A program made the position numbers and the translations under genes. From Halegenticoccus tardaugens (GTDB lineage: Archaea > Halobacteriota > Halobacteria > Halobacteriales > Haloferacaceae), in the NCBI RefSeq assembly GCF_004116405.1, contig NZ_SDIC01000003.1:496001-560000 (forward strand): 64,000 nucleotides of DNA, in the 5' to 3' direction. Below the pieces are notes generated by a model. It was not told the DNA's origin and did no database searches. It saw only the letters and a program-made list of their open reading frames with translations. Below are positions 52,971 through 61,248 of the stretch, piece after piece (position 1 is the first letter of the stretch; each line of letters opens with the position of its first letter).

Positions 52971-54346
52971 TCGGCGAGTTCGTCGCCGAACTCGTCGGCG
53001 AGCGTCGCCACCTCCGCCCCGACGAGTACGCGGTAGCCGTCGCGCAACCGCGTTTCGACCCGCGCCCCGAGCGCCACGTCGAACAGGGCGTCGCTCCGCA
53101 GGAAGTCGGCCGCGGTCCGAAACTCCCGCTCGCGTTCGACCGCGTAGCGGTCGCCGTCGAGGAACGGGCCGTACACGTCCGCGTCTTCGTACTTCGCGAA
53201 GAAACCGCTCGCGTGCCGCCGGACGGCCACCGGCGGCCCCCTGTGGCGTTCGACGGCCGGGAGCGAGCCGACCGTCAGTTCGACGAACAGCACCGCCCGC
53301 CCGTCGGCGAACGCCGCCGCGCGCAGGGGCGCGAAACCGCGTCGGTCGAGTTCGGACGCGATCCCGTCGAGCGACTTGCGGAGCTGCGGATAGAGCTGGT
53401 CCTCGACGATGTCCGGGGCGTCGAGGACGACCGCGACGGGGGCGGTCCCTCGCTCCGCGATGCGATCTCCGACCGCCGCCTCCGTGAGCGGCGGTCGTTC
53501 CGGCGGGAAGAACAGCTCCTCGCGCGGATCGGCGAGGAGTTCACGGGCGTAGTGCTGGAGCCGAGCGACGTTCTCGGCCGAGAGGACCGCCGCGACGTTG
53601 CGCTCGGGGTCGGTCGGGTCGACGACGACGAGCGGATCGTCGAACGACTTCCGGCCGTGGTCCTCCGGATCGAGTTCGACCGGGGGTCGCCAGTCGGCCG
53701 CGGCCGCGACGAGCGGCTCGAAGCCGCCGTGTTCGAGGACGAGCAGTTCCGCGAGGTAGCCCGAGAACCCCCGGGTTCGAAGGTCGCTTCCGTACGCGCC
53801 GATACCCTTGAGAAACCGCTTGAACGTCCGCACGTCGCCCGCGATGTCGTCGTCGAGGCGCGCCTGCAGGTAGGCGTTGTGAAACGGCGTCCGGTCGACG
53901 GCGGAGCGGATGTCGGACGCCGTCGGGACGTCGTAACACGGGACGAGATCGACGTCGAAGCCGTCGAACGCCCCGGTCACGTAGGGGTGCTCCGCGAACT
54001 CCTCGCGGCCGTCGGGGAGGACGGCGCGGCCGACCTTCAAGCCGTACCGCTCCAGTTTCTCCCGCGAGAGCGACGGCGGAAAGCGGACGAAGAGGTCGAT
54101 GTCGCGGTCGCCGGCGAGCCACGTCCCGCGGGCGGTGCTTCCCACCCGGAGCACGTCGGCTTCGATCGGGAGGTCGGAGAGCGCATCCTCGACGCGTGCT
54201 TCGAGCGCGTCGGCGGCCGCGTCGAGACGGGTCCGCTCGTCGGAGTCGGGCGTGACGCGCTCGCGGACGCGCGACGCGACGCGCTCGAAGTCGGCGGATC
54301 GAGCGCCGCCGTCTCCGTCTGACCCGTTTCCGTCGGGGTCGGTCAT
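52949..54346 (-). CDS. cca: class I CCA-adding tRNA nucleotidyltransferase
   Basis: A 465-residue archaeal class I enzyme that adds CCA to tRNA 3' ends. Nucleotidyltransferase signature VGSTARGTWLAGDRDIDLFV near residues 68-87, with catalytic D82 and D84, and the third carboxylate in FDVDLVPCYDV. The following RTPFHNAYLQ and KRFLKGIGAYGSDLRTRGFSGYL stretches match the archaeal enzyme's central and body domains. It is essential here since none of the tRNA genes in the window encodes CCA. Acidic N-terminal extension of about 18 residues. Confidence 0.94.
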   Translation of the reverse strand: MTDPDGNGSDGDGGARSADFERVASRVRERVTPDSDERTRLDAAADALEARVEDALSDLPIEADVLRVGSTARGTWLAGDRDIDLFVRFPPSLSREKLERYGLKVGRAVLPDGREEFAEHPYVTGAFDGFDVDLVPCYDVPTASDIRSAVDRTPFHNAYLQARLDDDIAGDVRTFKRFLKGIGAYGSDLRTRGFSGYLAELLVLEHGGFEPLVAAAADWRPPVELDPEDHGRKSFDDPLVVVDPTDPERNVAAVLSAENVARLQHYARELLADPREELFFPPERPPLTEAAVGDRIAERGTAPVAVVLDAPDIVEDQLYPQLRKSLDGIASELDRRGFAPLRAAAFADGRAVLFVELTVGSLPAVERHRGPPVAVRRHASGFFAKYEDADVYGPFLDGDRYAVEREREFRTAADFLRSDALFDVALGARVETRLRDGYRVLVGAEVATLADEFGDELADYFDPRP

Positions 54347-54442
54347 GGCCGCGACTTTCGGGTGCGGCGGCGAAAGGGTGTCGGTGTGACCGGGCGAAAA
54401 ACGAAAGCCCTATCAGATAACCTCGAATACGAAATAGTGCGA

Positions 54443-54515
54443 GCCGTCGTAGCTCAGTTGGTAGAGCACCTCGCTGTTAACGAGGTGGTCCCAGGTTCGA
54501 GCCCTGGCGACGGCG
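54443..54515 (+). tRNA. tRNA-Asn (GTT)
   Basis: A 73-nt cloverleaf: acceptor gccgtcg/cgacggc, anticodon stem cctcg/cgagg around loop ctgttaa (anticodon GTT), T-arm ccagg-ttcgagc-cctgg, discriminator G73. No CCA is encoded. It lies 96 nt upstream of the divergent cca start. Confidence 0.97.
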
Positions 54516-54562
54516 CTCCTTCGTTTTCGTCGCGCGACCCGTCGACGCCGAATCCGCTGTCC

Positions 54563-54569
54563 ATATAAG
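54563..54569 (+). promoter_or_regulatory. TATA element of the 34-residue membrane protein
   Basis: atataag within ccatataagg is a strong TATA match; a transcript from about 54592 would carry a leader of roughly 30 nt before the ATG at 54624. Confidence 0.5.
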
Positions 54570-54623
54570 GAGCCTGTACTCACAGCCCCAACGGATACTC
54601 CCGTTCGAGCTCACGTACCGGGT

Positions 54624-54728
54624 ATGAGTTCGCTCGTCGGCACCGTTCGGTCGGTACTCCGTTCGATCGTCGGTCTCGTCATCGCGATAGTCACGCTGCC
54701 GCTTCGGATCCTGCGACGGCTCCTGTAG
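54624..54728 (+). CDS. tiny hydrophobic protein (34 residues)
   Basis: Begins MSSLVGTVRSVLRSIVGLVI and ends LPLRILRRLL. One central hydrophobic helix is flanked by arginines, so it is predicted to be a single-pass membrane or amphipathic protein. Support comes from the strong TATA at 54563-54569, a plausible leader, and a frame whose amino-acid pattern (basic ends, hydrophobic centre) looks selected. It lies between tRNA-Asn and tRNA(CAT). The function is unknown and coding status is not certain. Confidence 0.5.
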   Translation: MSSLVGTVRSVLRSIVGLVIAIVTLPLRILRRLL

Positions 54729-54801
54729 CGTCGCCCGGTCGTCGCCGTCAGCCGGTCGGAAAGTAACGCTCAAGGGGGCCGGCGCGGTAGTCCGTTCCGT
54801 C

Positions 54802-54876
54802 GGGCCCTTAGCTCAGTCCGGTTAGAGCGCTCGGCTCATAACCGAGTGGTCGTTGGTTCGAATCCGACAGGGCCCA
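54802..54876 (+). tRNA. tRNA with CAT anticodon (probably Ile2, else elongator Met)
   Basis: A 75-nt cloverleaf: acceptor gggccct/agggccc, anticodon stem ctcgg/ccgag around loop ctcataa (anticodon CAT), T-arm gttgg-ttcgaat-ccgac, discriminator A73. It is not an initiator: the three G:C pairs typical of the initiator anticodon stem are absent. The GGGCCC acceptor resembles, from memory, the haloarchaeal tRNA-Ile2 whose C34 is modified to agmatidine to read AUA. Anticodon-only tools would call it Met. No CCA is encoded. Confidence 0.85.
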
Positions 54877-55036
54877 TCCGAGTACCTGAGCGACGGCGAA
54901 CGGAGGAACGGTTCGCCCCGTCGATTCGAAGCGAGGAGGGAAGCGAGCGGAACGACCGAGGGTCGAATCCGATCGGTGTAAAACACGACCATCGGCGACA
55001 CCAATGTTTATTCTTCGACTGTTGGTGTGTCCCACC

Positions 55037-55996
55037 ATGGCGCTCACCATCGGCGTCCATCACTCGGTCGACGAACTGTTCCCTCCGGGCGTGCTGCGCG
55101 ACGCGCTCCGCCCTTCTTCCGAGGACGACCCGGAGTACGAGCGCGCACTCACCACCGTCCGGGTGGTCGAGTCCCCGGACGAACTCGCGGAGTGTGACGC
55201 GCTCGTGACGTTCGCGTACGACGAATCGTTCCTCGCGTCGGGCCTCTCGTGGATCCACTCGATTCAGGCCGGCGTCGATCGGTTCCCCTTCGACGAGTTC
55301 GAACGGCGGGGGATCCGCCTGACGAACAGCACGGGCATCCACGGCGACGGCGTCGGCGAGACGGTCGTCGGATACATGCTCCAGTTCGCTCGACGGCTGC
55401 ACCGCCACCGGGATAGAGAGCACCGTCGAGAGTGGCGCTACCCGGAGTGGGACGAGGCGTTCACCCTGTCGGGCGAATCGCTCTGCGTGGTCGGTCTCGG
55501 TACGCTCGGGCAGGGCATCGCGACGCGCGCGGACGTCCTCGGCGTCGACGTCGTCGGGGTCAGACGAACCCCGACGCCCGTCGAACACGTTCGAACCGTC
55601 TACACGCCGGACGAGATCGAGACCGCGATCGCCGATGCGCGGTTCGTCGCGGTGGCCACCCCGCTCACCGAGGGGACGCGGGGGCTGATCGGAGCCGACG
55701 AACTGGCGGCGATGCGCGACGACGCCTACCTCCTGAACGTCTCGCGCGGGGGAGTGGTCGACGACGCGGCGCTGCTCGACGCGCTCCGGAACGACGAGCT
55801 CGCCGGGGCGGCCCTCGACGTCTTCGAGACCGAACCGCTCCCGGCGGGCTCGTCCTTCTGGAAGATGGAGAACGTGATCGTCACGTCTCACGCGGCGGCT
55901 GCGAATCGCGAATACTGCGAGCGGGTCGCCGCGCTGGTCCGCGAAAACGTCCGACGCGTCGGAGCGGGCGAGTCGCTCGCGAACCAGGTGCTCTGA
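55037..55996 (+). CDS. D-2-hydroxyacid dehydrogenase
   Basis: A 319-residue NAD-dependent dehydrogenase of the D-isomer-specific family. Visible: the NAD loop VVGLGTLGQGIATRA (about residues 152-166), conserved R/E region in LLNVSRGGVVDDAALLDAL and ALDVFETEPLPAGSSFW, and the active-site histidine near TSHAAAANREYCER. The substrate (glyoxylate, 2-oxo acids, phosphoglycerate-like) cannot be told. The ATG at 55037 is supported by a TATA (tttatt, 55007-55012) 28 nt upstream, making it leaderless. Confidence 0.9.
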   Translation: MALTIGVHHSVDELFPPGVLRDALRPSSEDDPEYERALTTVRVVESPDELAECDALVTFAYDESFLASGLSWIHSIQAGVDRFPFDEFERRGIRLTNSTGIHGDGVGETVVGYMLQFARRLHRHRDREHRREWRYPEWDEAFTLSGESLCVVGLGTLGQGIATRADVLGVDVVGVRRTPTPVEHVRTVYTPDEIETAIADARFVAVATPLTEGTRGLIGADELAAMRDDAYLLNVSRGGVVDDAALLDALRNDELAGAALDVFETEPLPAGSSFWKMENVIVTSHAAAANREYCERVAALVRENVRRVGAGESLANQVL

Positions 55997-56048
55997 CCGC
56001 GTATCCGCGCGAACTCGTCTTCGAGGCCGCGGACGACGTCCGGCGGTC

Positions 56049-59000
56049 TCACTCGGCTCCGCAGTCGCTCTCGCGGACGACGGACTCCCGGTCCACCACC
56101 GCCTCGACGCGCGACGGCCGCGCGACCGGCGGCCGCGCCGACATCGTCCCGACGTCCTCGTCCGGATCGTACTCGTAGGCGACGAAGCCGTCGCGCTGCC
56201 GTCCGGTCGCAGTCGGATCGGCGATCGACGCCTCCCGCTCCGCCCGTCCCGCTCGGCCGATGCGGTACGTCGCGGTCACCTCCGACGCGTCGGCGGCCGC
56301 CACGTTCTCCAGCGTCACCGTCCCCGCCTCGCAGTCGAAGGCGACGGTCAACTCGGGTTCCGGCACCGGAGCCTCGCCGTCGTCGGAGTCCTCGGGGCCG
56401 AACGTCCGAACGAGCTCGCCGTCGACGTACCGCTCCTGCAGGTAGCCGAGCGCGTTCGTGAGCACCGTCTGCCCGAGGAACGACACCGCGTAGTCGTGGA
56501 CGCCGAACGGATGGAGGTTCGACTGGTTCGCCGGCGGCAGGAGGCTTCCGACGACGTGGACGGTCCCCTCCCCCTCCCCGCCGAGCGATCCGAGGGTGAC
56601 GCCCCCCTCGGTCGTCGCGGCGATGGATCCGCCGGCGGCCTCGAACGCGTCGGTCCCGACCGTGTGCATCGGCGTCTCGCCGGGGATGTACCCCATCGGC
56701 GTCGCCTTCCACAGTTCGCGCTGGATCGACCGGACGTCGCTCAACAGGGGGTGGTCGTCGCGCTTCTCGCCGAGGTAGGCGACGTAGGTCTCGACCCGCT
56801 CGACGTCGTCGGCGTCGAGGTCGCCGGTGCCGGCGGCGCTCATCGCGCCCAGTCCGGCCACGCCGCTGTCGGTCACCACGAGCGTTCCGCCGCCGTCGAC
56901 GAACGCGTCGAGCGCGTCGACGTACGCCGCGTCGTCGAACCCGTCGTCGTGGATGACGACGACGGTGTCGTCGTCGCCGTCGGCGAGCGCGCCCTCTGCG
57001 ACGTCCGTCACCGAGACGGCCCGCAGGCGGTCCCGTTCCCCCTCCGGGAGGGCGTCGCGGTAGCGCTCGAAGAACTCGAACGGCGTGACGTCGTACTCGC
57101 GCTGTCGGTACCCGAGCACCGTCTCGGGGTTCGGCGCGTCGACGGCCTCGGCCGCCGTGCTCGCGCTCGCGTCCGCCCCGTCGAGCCTGAGCGTCCCCGT
57201 TCTGACGACGGCCTCGACCTCGTCGTCGCCGTCGCTTTCGACCTCGACGGTCCAGTCGCCGGCGTCGACGCTCGGCACCGCCCACTCGACGGTTCGGTGT
57301 CGGTGCCCCTCGATCTCGGTTTGCCTGACCGCGGTCCCGTCGCCGTCGCGGAGCGTGACCGTTCCCGCCCGGAGCGGCGACTCCAGTTCGACGCCGACGT
57401 GGAGGCTGTGGGCGTCCTCCGGGACGCTCGCCTCGGCCGCCGCCCGTCCGCCGCCCCCGGTGCTGACGCGTTCGTCGGAGCGGTCGAAGGCGGCGCCCTT
57501 CGCGGAGCCGTCGTCGCTCGCGACAGCGGCCGCTCCGGCGAAGGGGAGGTCGGACGACGACCGGGCGACGGCGTCGGAGACGACGTAGGCGGTGGACCGC
57601 CCGCGCGGGTCGACGGTCGCGGAGACGGTCGTCGCGGCCTGCTCCGTGAACGTCTCGACGAAGGTCTCGTAGCCCTCGACGTGGAGTTCGACGTTCGCGG
57701 GGAAGAACTCCTGCGTGTCGCCGGCGCGGTTGTCCAGCGCCATCTCCGGGGAGATCGCGACGAGGTCGAGGCCGCCCAACTCCTCCGGCGTGGCGAACCA
57801 ACTCGCGAACGTCCCCGTCGTCGTGTAGTCGATGGTGTCGAAGACGGTCCCGTAGCTGAACGGCTCGGTCGGAAGCGGCGAGTAGAGGTCCCGGAGATCG
57901 TCGTAGGACTCCCGGTTCGGAAGGTCCTCCAGAAGCGGGCCGGTGCGCGCTTCGAGGGTGCCGTCGAGCCGGCGGTTCAGCTCGTAGAGGTCGTGGAGCT
58001 CACCGTAGGTGTACTCCGTGTTCATGATGAGCCCCAGGATGTGCTCCTCGGAGCCGAACATGCCGTGGAGGTCCGAGCCGTAGGCGAGGTTCTCGTACCC
58101 CCGGAGGTGCTCGACGATCGCCAGCGCGCCGGGGACGCGCTCCGCGTAGTCGCGCGGCTCCGTCGGGACGTCGTCGTCGACGCCGGGGTCGTCGTCCGCG
58201 AGGTTCGCCCCGTCGGGCTCGGCGGGGTTGTGCATGGGGTCGATGTAGCCGACGGTCGGCCACTGGCGGTTCATGTCGTACTCGTTCGCGGTCGGCCGCC
58301 GGTGGGCGTCGATTCGAACCAGGTCCTCGTCGGTCGCCTCGCTCCCGCTGTAGTACTCGGGCGACTTCGCCACCCAGCCGTCCGGGTTGGGAAACAAAAA
58401 GAGGAGCGCGACGTCGTCGAGTCGGCTCGCCAGCTCGGGTCGATCGCCGGCGAGCGTTCGCTCGATGACGCGCGCGCCGGTCTCGACGCCGGAGCGCTCG
58501 TCGCCGTGAATCGACAGCGAGAACAGCACTTTCTCCTTCTCGGCGAAGGCGGTCTCGTCGCCGACGTCGTTCGTCAGTTCGGCGACGTAGATCGGTTTGG
58601 GGTCGCTGCGGTCCTCGTAGACGTTGTACCACCCCGGACTCTCTCCCACGGAGTAGAACCGAAGCTCGTCGCCGTTCTCCTCCGCGAGATGCCCCATGCC
58701 GGCGAGGAGTTCCTCGTAGTCGATGTAATCGACGCTCTCGGTCGTCGGAAGGAACACGCCGTCGTCGTAGTCGCCGAGCAGCCAGAACGGGTTCGACCCC
58801 GGCGAGTAGCGAAACGCCGTCAGCTCAGGGGCGTTCTCGTAGAGCTCCTCGAACTCCTCGGGGAGGAGCTCCGCGAAGGCGGCCGGCCGGGGGTCGGTCG
58901 TCGTCCGGACCGTCCCCGAAACGTCAGAGAGCGCGTCGAACGCCGACTCGTCCTCGACGCGCAGGAGCGTCGGAATCGTCCGATCGCCGGGGGTGTGCCG

Positions 59001-59186
59001 GTAGATGAACTCGTACAGGTCGGTGAGTCGCTCCCCGCTTTCCTCCCGCGCGAGCGTCTCCCGCGAGGCGAGCGCCGCGGTCGCGACCGCGCCCCCGATC
59101 CCGGCCGAGATGCGGAGGAAATCGCGCCGCGTCGCGTCGTCTCTCTCGCCGATGCCGTCGGCCGTCGGGGAGTCGGGTGCTTCCAT
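56049..59186 (-). CDS. large Tat-exported M14 metallocarboxypeptidase-like protein
   Basis: A 1045-residue protein. A twin-arginine signal (TRRDFLRIS, residues 19-27) precedes an M14 peptidase domain (about 145-480) with zinc ligands H227 and E230 in SIHGDERSG and H374 in SDLHGMFG, plus NPDGW and DMNRQW substrate-binding motifs. The C-terminal half holds a beta-sandwich region and a gatase/Rossmann-like segment (DDTVVVIHDDGFDDAAYVDAL, GGGTLVVTDSG), then a final beta-rich domain. It probably trims peptides or cell-wall material outside the cell. The TATA (minus-strand atttatt, 59210-59216) gives a leaderless start. Confidence 0.85.
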   Translation of the reverse strand: MEAPDSPTADGIGERDDATRRDFLRISAGIGGAVATAALASRETLAREESGERLTDLYEFIYRHTPGDRTIPTLLRVEDESAFDALSDVSGTVRTTTDPRPAAFAELLPEEFEELYENAPELTAFRYSPGSNPFWLLGDYDDGVFLPTTESVDYIDYEELLAGMGHLAEENGDELRFYSVGESPGWYNVYEDRSDPKPIYVAELTNDVGDETAFAEKEKVLFSLSIHGDERSGVETGARVIERTLAGDRPELASRLDDVALLFLFPNPDGWVAKSPEYYSGSEATDEDLVRIDAHRRPTANEYDMNRQWPTVGYIDPMHNPAEPDGANLADDDPGVDDDVPTEPRDYAERVPGALAIVEHLRGYENLAYGSDLHGMFGSEEHILGLIMNTEYTYGELHDLYELNRRLDGTLEARTGPLLEDLPNRESYDDLRDLYSPLPTEPFSYGTVFDTIDYTTTGTFASWFATPEELGGLDLVAISPEMALDNRAGDTQEFFPANVELHVEGYETFVETFTEQAATTVSATVDPRGRSTAYVVSDAVARSSSDLPFAGAAAVASDDGSAKGAAFDRSDERVSTGGGGRAAAEASVPEDAHSLHVGVELESPLRAGTVTLRDGDGTAVRQTEIEGHRHRTVEWAVPSVDAGDWTVEVESDGDDEVEAVVRTGTLRLDGADASASTAAEAVDAPNPETVLGYRQREYDVTPFEFFERYRDALPEGERDRLRAVSVTDVAEGALADGDDDTVVVIHDDGFDDAAYVDALDAFVDGGGTLVVTDSGVAGLGAMSAAGTGDLDADDVERVETYVAYLGEKRDDHPLLSDVRSIQRELWKATPMGYIPGETPMHTVGTDAFEAAGGSIAATTEGGVTLGSLGGEGEGTVHVVGSLLPPANQSNLHPFGVHDYAVSFLGQTVLTNALGYLQERYVDGELVRTFGPEDSDDGEAPVPEPELTVAFDCEAGTVTLENVAAADASEVTATYRIGRAGRAEREASIADPTATGRQRDGFVAYEYDPDEDVGTMSARPPVARPSRVEAVVDRESVVRESDCGAE

Positions 59187-59344
59187 ACTCGGAAATAAAG
59201 TTGGAATTCAATAAATTTTACTAAAGGAAACATTTCAACGTACTTCTCGTAGCCCGCTGAAACACGTCGCGGTCCCCGATCGTCCAGATTTCCGTCGGGT
59301 CCGTGCGTTCGACGATCACTCCGGGCACCGGGAGTTCGATGAGG

Positions 59345-59350
59345 CTTTAC
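59345..59350 (+). promoter_or_regulatory. TATA element of methyltransferase gene
   Basis: ctttac lies 26-31 nt upstream of the GTG at 59376, deciding for that start over the in-frame TTG at 59367. Confidence 0.45.
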
Positions 59351-59375
59351 GCGTCGCCCCGCTGGGTTGATACCC

Positions 59376-60014
59376 GTGGATCCTGACGACGTCCGCCGAC
59401 AGTGGACGGAACGGTCCGGAGAGTTTTCGCCGGCGTACTACGCCTACTACGGTCCGAACGAGACGAGCGAGTCGATTCGCGGTCTTCTCGAACGGTACGT
59501 CGGAGCCGACGCGGCGATCCTGGAACTCGGCTGCGGTTCCGGTCGCCACCTCTCGCACCTCCACGAGCACGGCTTCGAGAACCTGAACGGCGTCGACATC
59601 AACGAGGACGCGTTCGAGGTGATGGAGGACGTCTACCCCGACCTCGCCGCCCGCGGAACGTTCCACGCCGACGCCATCGAGAACGTCGTCGCCTCCTTCG
59701 ACGACGGGCGCTTCGACGCGATATTCTCGGTGGAGACGCTCCAGCACCTCCACCCCGACGACGAACGGGTTTTCGAGGAGCTGTCTCGGATCGTGGACGA
59801 CCTCCTCATTACGGTCGAAAACGAAGGCGGTGACGAACGCGCTGTGCAGACCGAACCGGCGGTGAACGACGTCGAGTACGACTTTCCCCTCTACTACCGA
59901 AACTGGAAGCGCGTCTTCGCCGAGGTCGGATTCACCGAAATCGAATCCGAGCGGGGCGAGCGGGACACGTTGCGGGTGCTCCGACGCGTCGGAGGCGACC
60001 GTCGACGCGCGTGA
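59376..60014 (+). CDS. class I SAM-dependent methyltransferase
   Basis: A 212-residue methyltransferase. Motif I is AAILELGCGSGRHLSHL (about residues 48-64), followed by LNGVDINEDAFEVMEDVY and the catalytic-region FDAIFSVETLQHLHPDD. The N-terminal helix (RRQWTERSGEFSPAYYAYYGPN) resembles small-molecule methyltransferases. Substrate unknown. It begins with GTG at 59376. No operon partners. Confidence 0.88.
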   Translation: MDPDDVRRQWTERSGEFSPAYYAYYGPNETSESIRGLLERYVGADAAILELGCGSGRHLSHLHEHGFENLNGVDINEDAFEVMEDVYPDLAARGTFHADAIENVVASFDDGRFDAIFSVETLQHLHPDDERVFEELSRIVDDLLITVENEGGDERAVQTEPAVNDVEYDFPLYYRNWKRVFAEVGFTEIESERGERDTLRVLRRVGGDRRRA

Positions 60015-60275
60015 CCGCGAACGCGCCGGAGGGCGCGCACGACGCCCGTCTGACGGATATTTATGTGCGCCGAGCCCGTACCCTCGAATGGAACGAACTC
60101 GGTTTCGACCGGGCTCGTCCCGCACTTTGACACACCCTCTTCGGCGCGTCTCGATCCTTCCAGCGGCCGCTCTCGCTCACGTCGTCGCTCTCGCCCGCGT
60201 CGCCGTGATCCTCGCCGATCGCGGTCGAGATACCGCAATCGTTATCCGTCGCCGCCGGCCACCGGCGAGTATCGC
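60015..60275. other. leader region upstream of the fluoride riboswitch
   Basis: It follows the methyltransferase gene. It contains a TATA-like tatttat at about 60057-60063, and gttatcc at 60241-60247, which better fits transcription starting near 60270 just before the riboswitch. Several frames cross it but none has protein-like character, and they continue antisense or out of frame through the crcB genes. Confidence 0.5.
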
Positions 60276-60323
60276 GGGCGATGGAGTCCGCCCGACCCAA
60301 CCGCCGCAACGGCCCATGACTCC
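60276..60323 (+). promoter_or_regulatory. fluoride riboswitch (crcB motif)
   Basis: The 48 nt match the crcB-motif consensus. gggcgatgg then agtccgccc forms stem P1 (60276-60280 with 60289-60293). The loop ggagtc (60283-60288) is exactly complementary to gactcc (60318-60323), the defining pseudoknot. aaccgccgcaacggcc supplies the conserved AACCGC and a second stem gccg/cggc (60303-60306 with 60310-60313), followed by catgactcct where the consensus has GATGA-type sequence. The aptamer ends 14 nt before the crcB ATG at 60338 and no clear terminator follows, so translational control or an archaeal transcription stop at the cctttt run are both possible. Confidence 0.85.
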
Positions 60324-60337
60324 TTTTCGCCACAGCC

Positions 60338-60718
60338 ATGTCAGGGACGCACCCGCTCGTCAGGATCGAAACCGCGCTCTTGATCGCCGTCGGCGGGTTC
60401 GCGGGTTCGAACCTGCGGTACGCCGCGGAACAGGCCGCGCCGTCGTCGTTCGCCGCGACGCTCGTCGTGAACGTGCTCGGAAGCTTCGCCCTCGCCGTGT
60501 TGCTCTACGAGGCGATCCACCTCGGCGTGCTCTCGGTGCAAACGAGCACGGTGTTCGGAACGGGCTTTCTCTCGTCGTTTACGACCTACAGCACGTTCGC
60601 GCTTCAGACGTTCACTGTCCCCGAGTACGCCGTCGGCTACGTCGCGGCGAGTTACCTGCTCGGCTTCGCGGCCGTGTGCGCCGGCCGTTCGCTGGTCCGC
60701 CGGCTAGGGGGGTCGTGA
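60338..60718 (+). CDS. crcB: fluoride exporter subunit CrcB/FluC (1)
   Basis: A 126-residue membrane protein with four hydrophobic helices, a Fluc-type fluoride channel. Conserved positions: GGFAGSNLRYAAE near the first helix, the pore asparagine in VVNVLGSFALAV, and TGFLSSFTTYSTFALQTF with the phenylalanine-threonine motif lining the pore. It normally works as a dual-topology dimer or, with two genes as here, as a heterodimer. It is directly preceded by the fluoride riboswitch. Its TGA shares one base with the ATG of the second crcB gene. Confidence 0.95.
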   Translation: MSGTHPLVRIETALLIAVGGFAGSNLRYAAEQAAPSSFAATLVVNVLGSFALAVLLYEAIHLGVLSVQTSTVFGTGFLSSFTTYSTFALQTFTVPEYAVGYVAASYLLGFAAVCAGRSLVRRLGGS

Positions 60719-61065
60719 TGGACCCCGCCCACCTCGTCGGGACCGGCGGCGCGCTCGGCGCGCTCCTCCGCCACGCCGTGTATCGCGCCGTCGACTCGGA
60801 CCGATTTCCGACCGCGACGCTCGCCGTAAACGCCGTCGGGAGCTTCGCGCTCGGACTCGTCGCGTTCGGCGGGTTCGAGTCGGATCTCGCGCTCTTCGCG
60901 GGCACCGGCGCGTGCGGCTCGTTCACGACGTACTCCACGTTCTCGTTCGAGACGGTGCAACTGTGGGAGGACGGCCACAGAGCGCGGGCCGCCTCGAACG
61001 CGGCCGCGAACCTCTCTCTCTGTCTCGCCGCGATCGGCCTCGCCCGGGTGATCGTTCCGTCGTGA
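60718..61065 (+). CDS. crcB: fluoride exporter subunit CrcB/FluC (2)
   Basis: A 115-residue paralogue of the preceding gene with four hydrophobic helices: LVGTGGALGALLRHAVYR, LAVNAVGSFALGLVAF with the pore asparagine, and GTGACGSFTTYSTFSFETVQL. It has fewer N-terminal residues than the first copy. The two subunits together probably form the antiparallel heterodimer. The start ATG overlaps the upstream stop (TGATG), so expression is coupled and also under riboswitch control. Confidence 0.95.
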   Translation: MDPAHLVGTGGALGALLRHAVYRAVDSDRFPTATLAVNAVGSFALGLVAFGGFESDLALFAGTGACGSFTTYSTFSFETVQLWEDGHRARAASNAAANLSLCLAAIGLARVIVPS

Positions 61066-61248
61066 CGTCCGCGCCGCGTCGAATCCCGCGTCGTCGACGC
61101 CGTGTCGGTGGTCGAACGCTGTACTACTGTCCGAGCGACGATCCATATCAACCAGAATATCTAACATTCTACAATCCAAATTTTAAACCGTATACAACGT
61201 ACCAGAATCTTTGTTAATCTTCACTCACGATCGGATACCATAGTTCCT

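Noticed and set aside
60061-60339. Minus-strand 92-residue frame over the riboswitch leader
   Set aside because: No promoter, no motif, and it covers a structured RNA on the other strand.
60088-60717. Frame from ATG 60088 running into the second crcB gene
   Set aside because: A TATA-like sequence lies 28 nt upstream, but the product before the crcB start at 60718 is low complexity and overlaps crcB 1 in another frame and the riboswitch; the crcB motifs begin at 60718.
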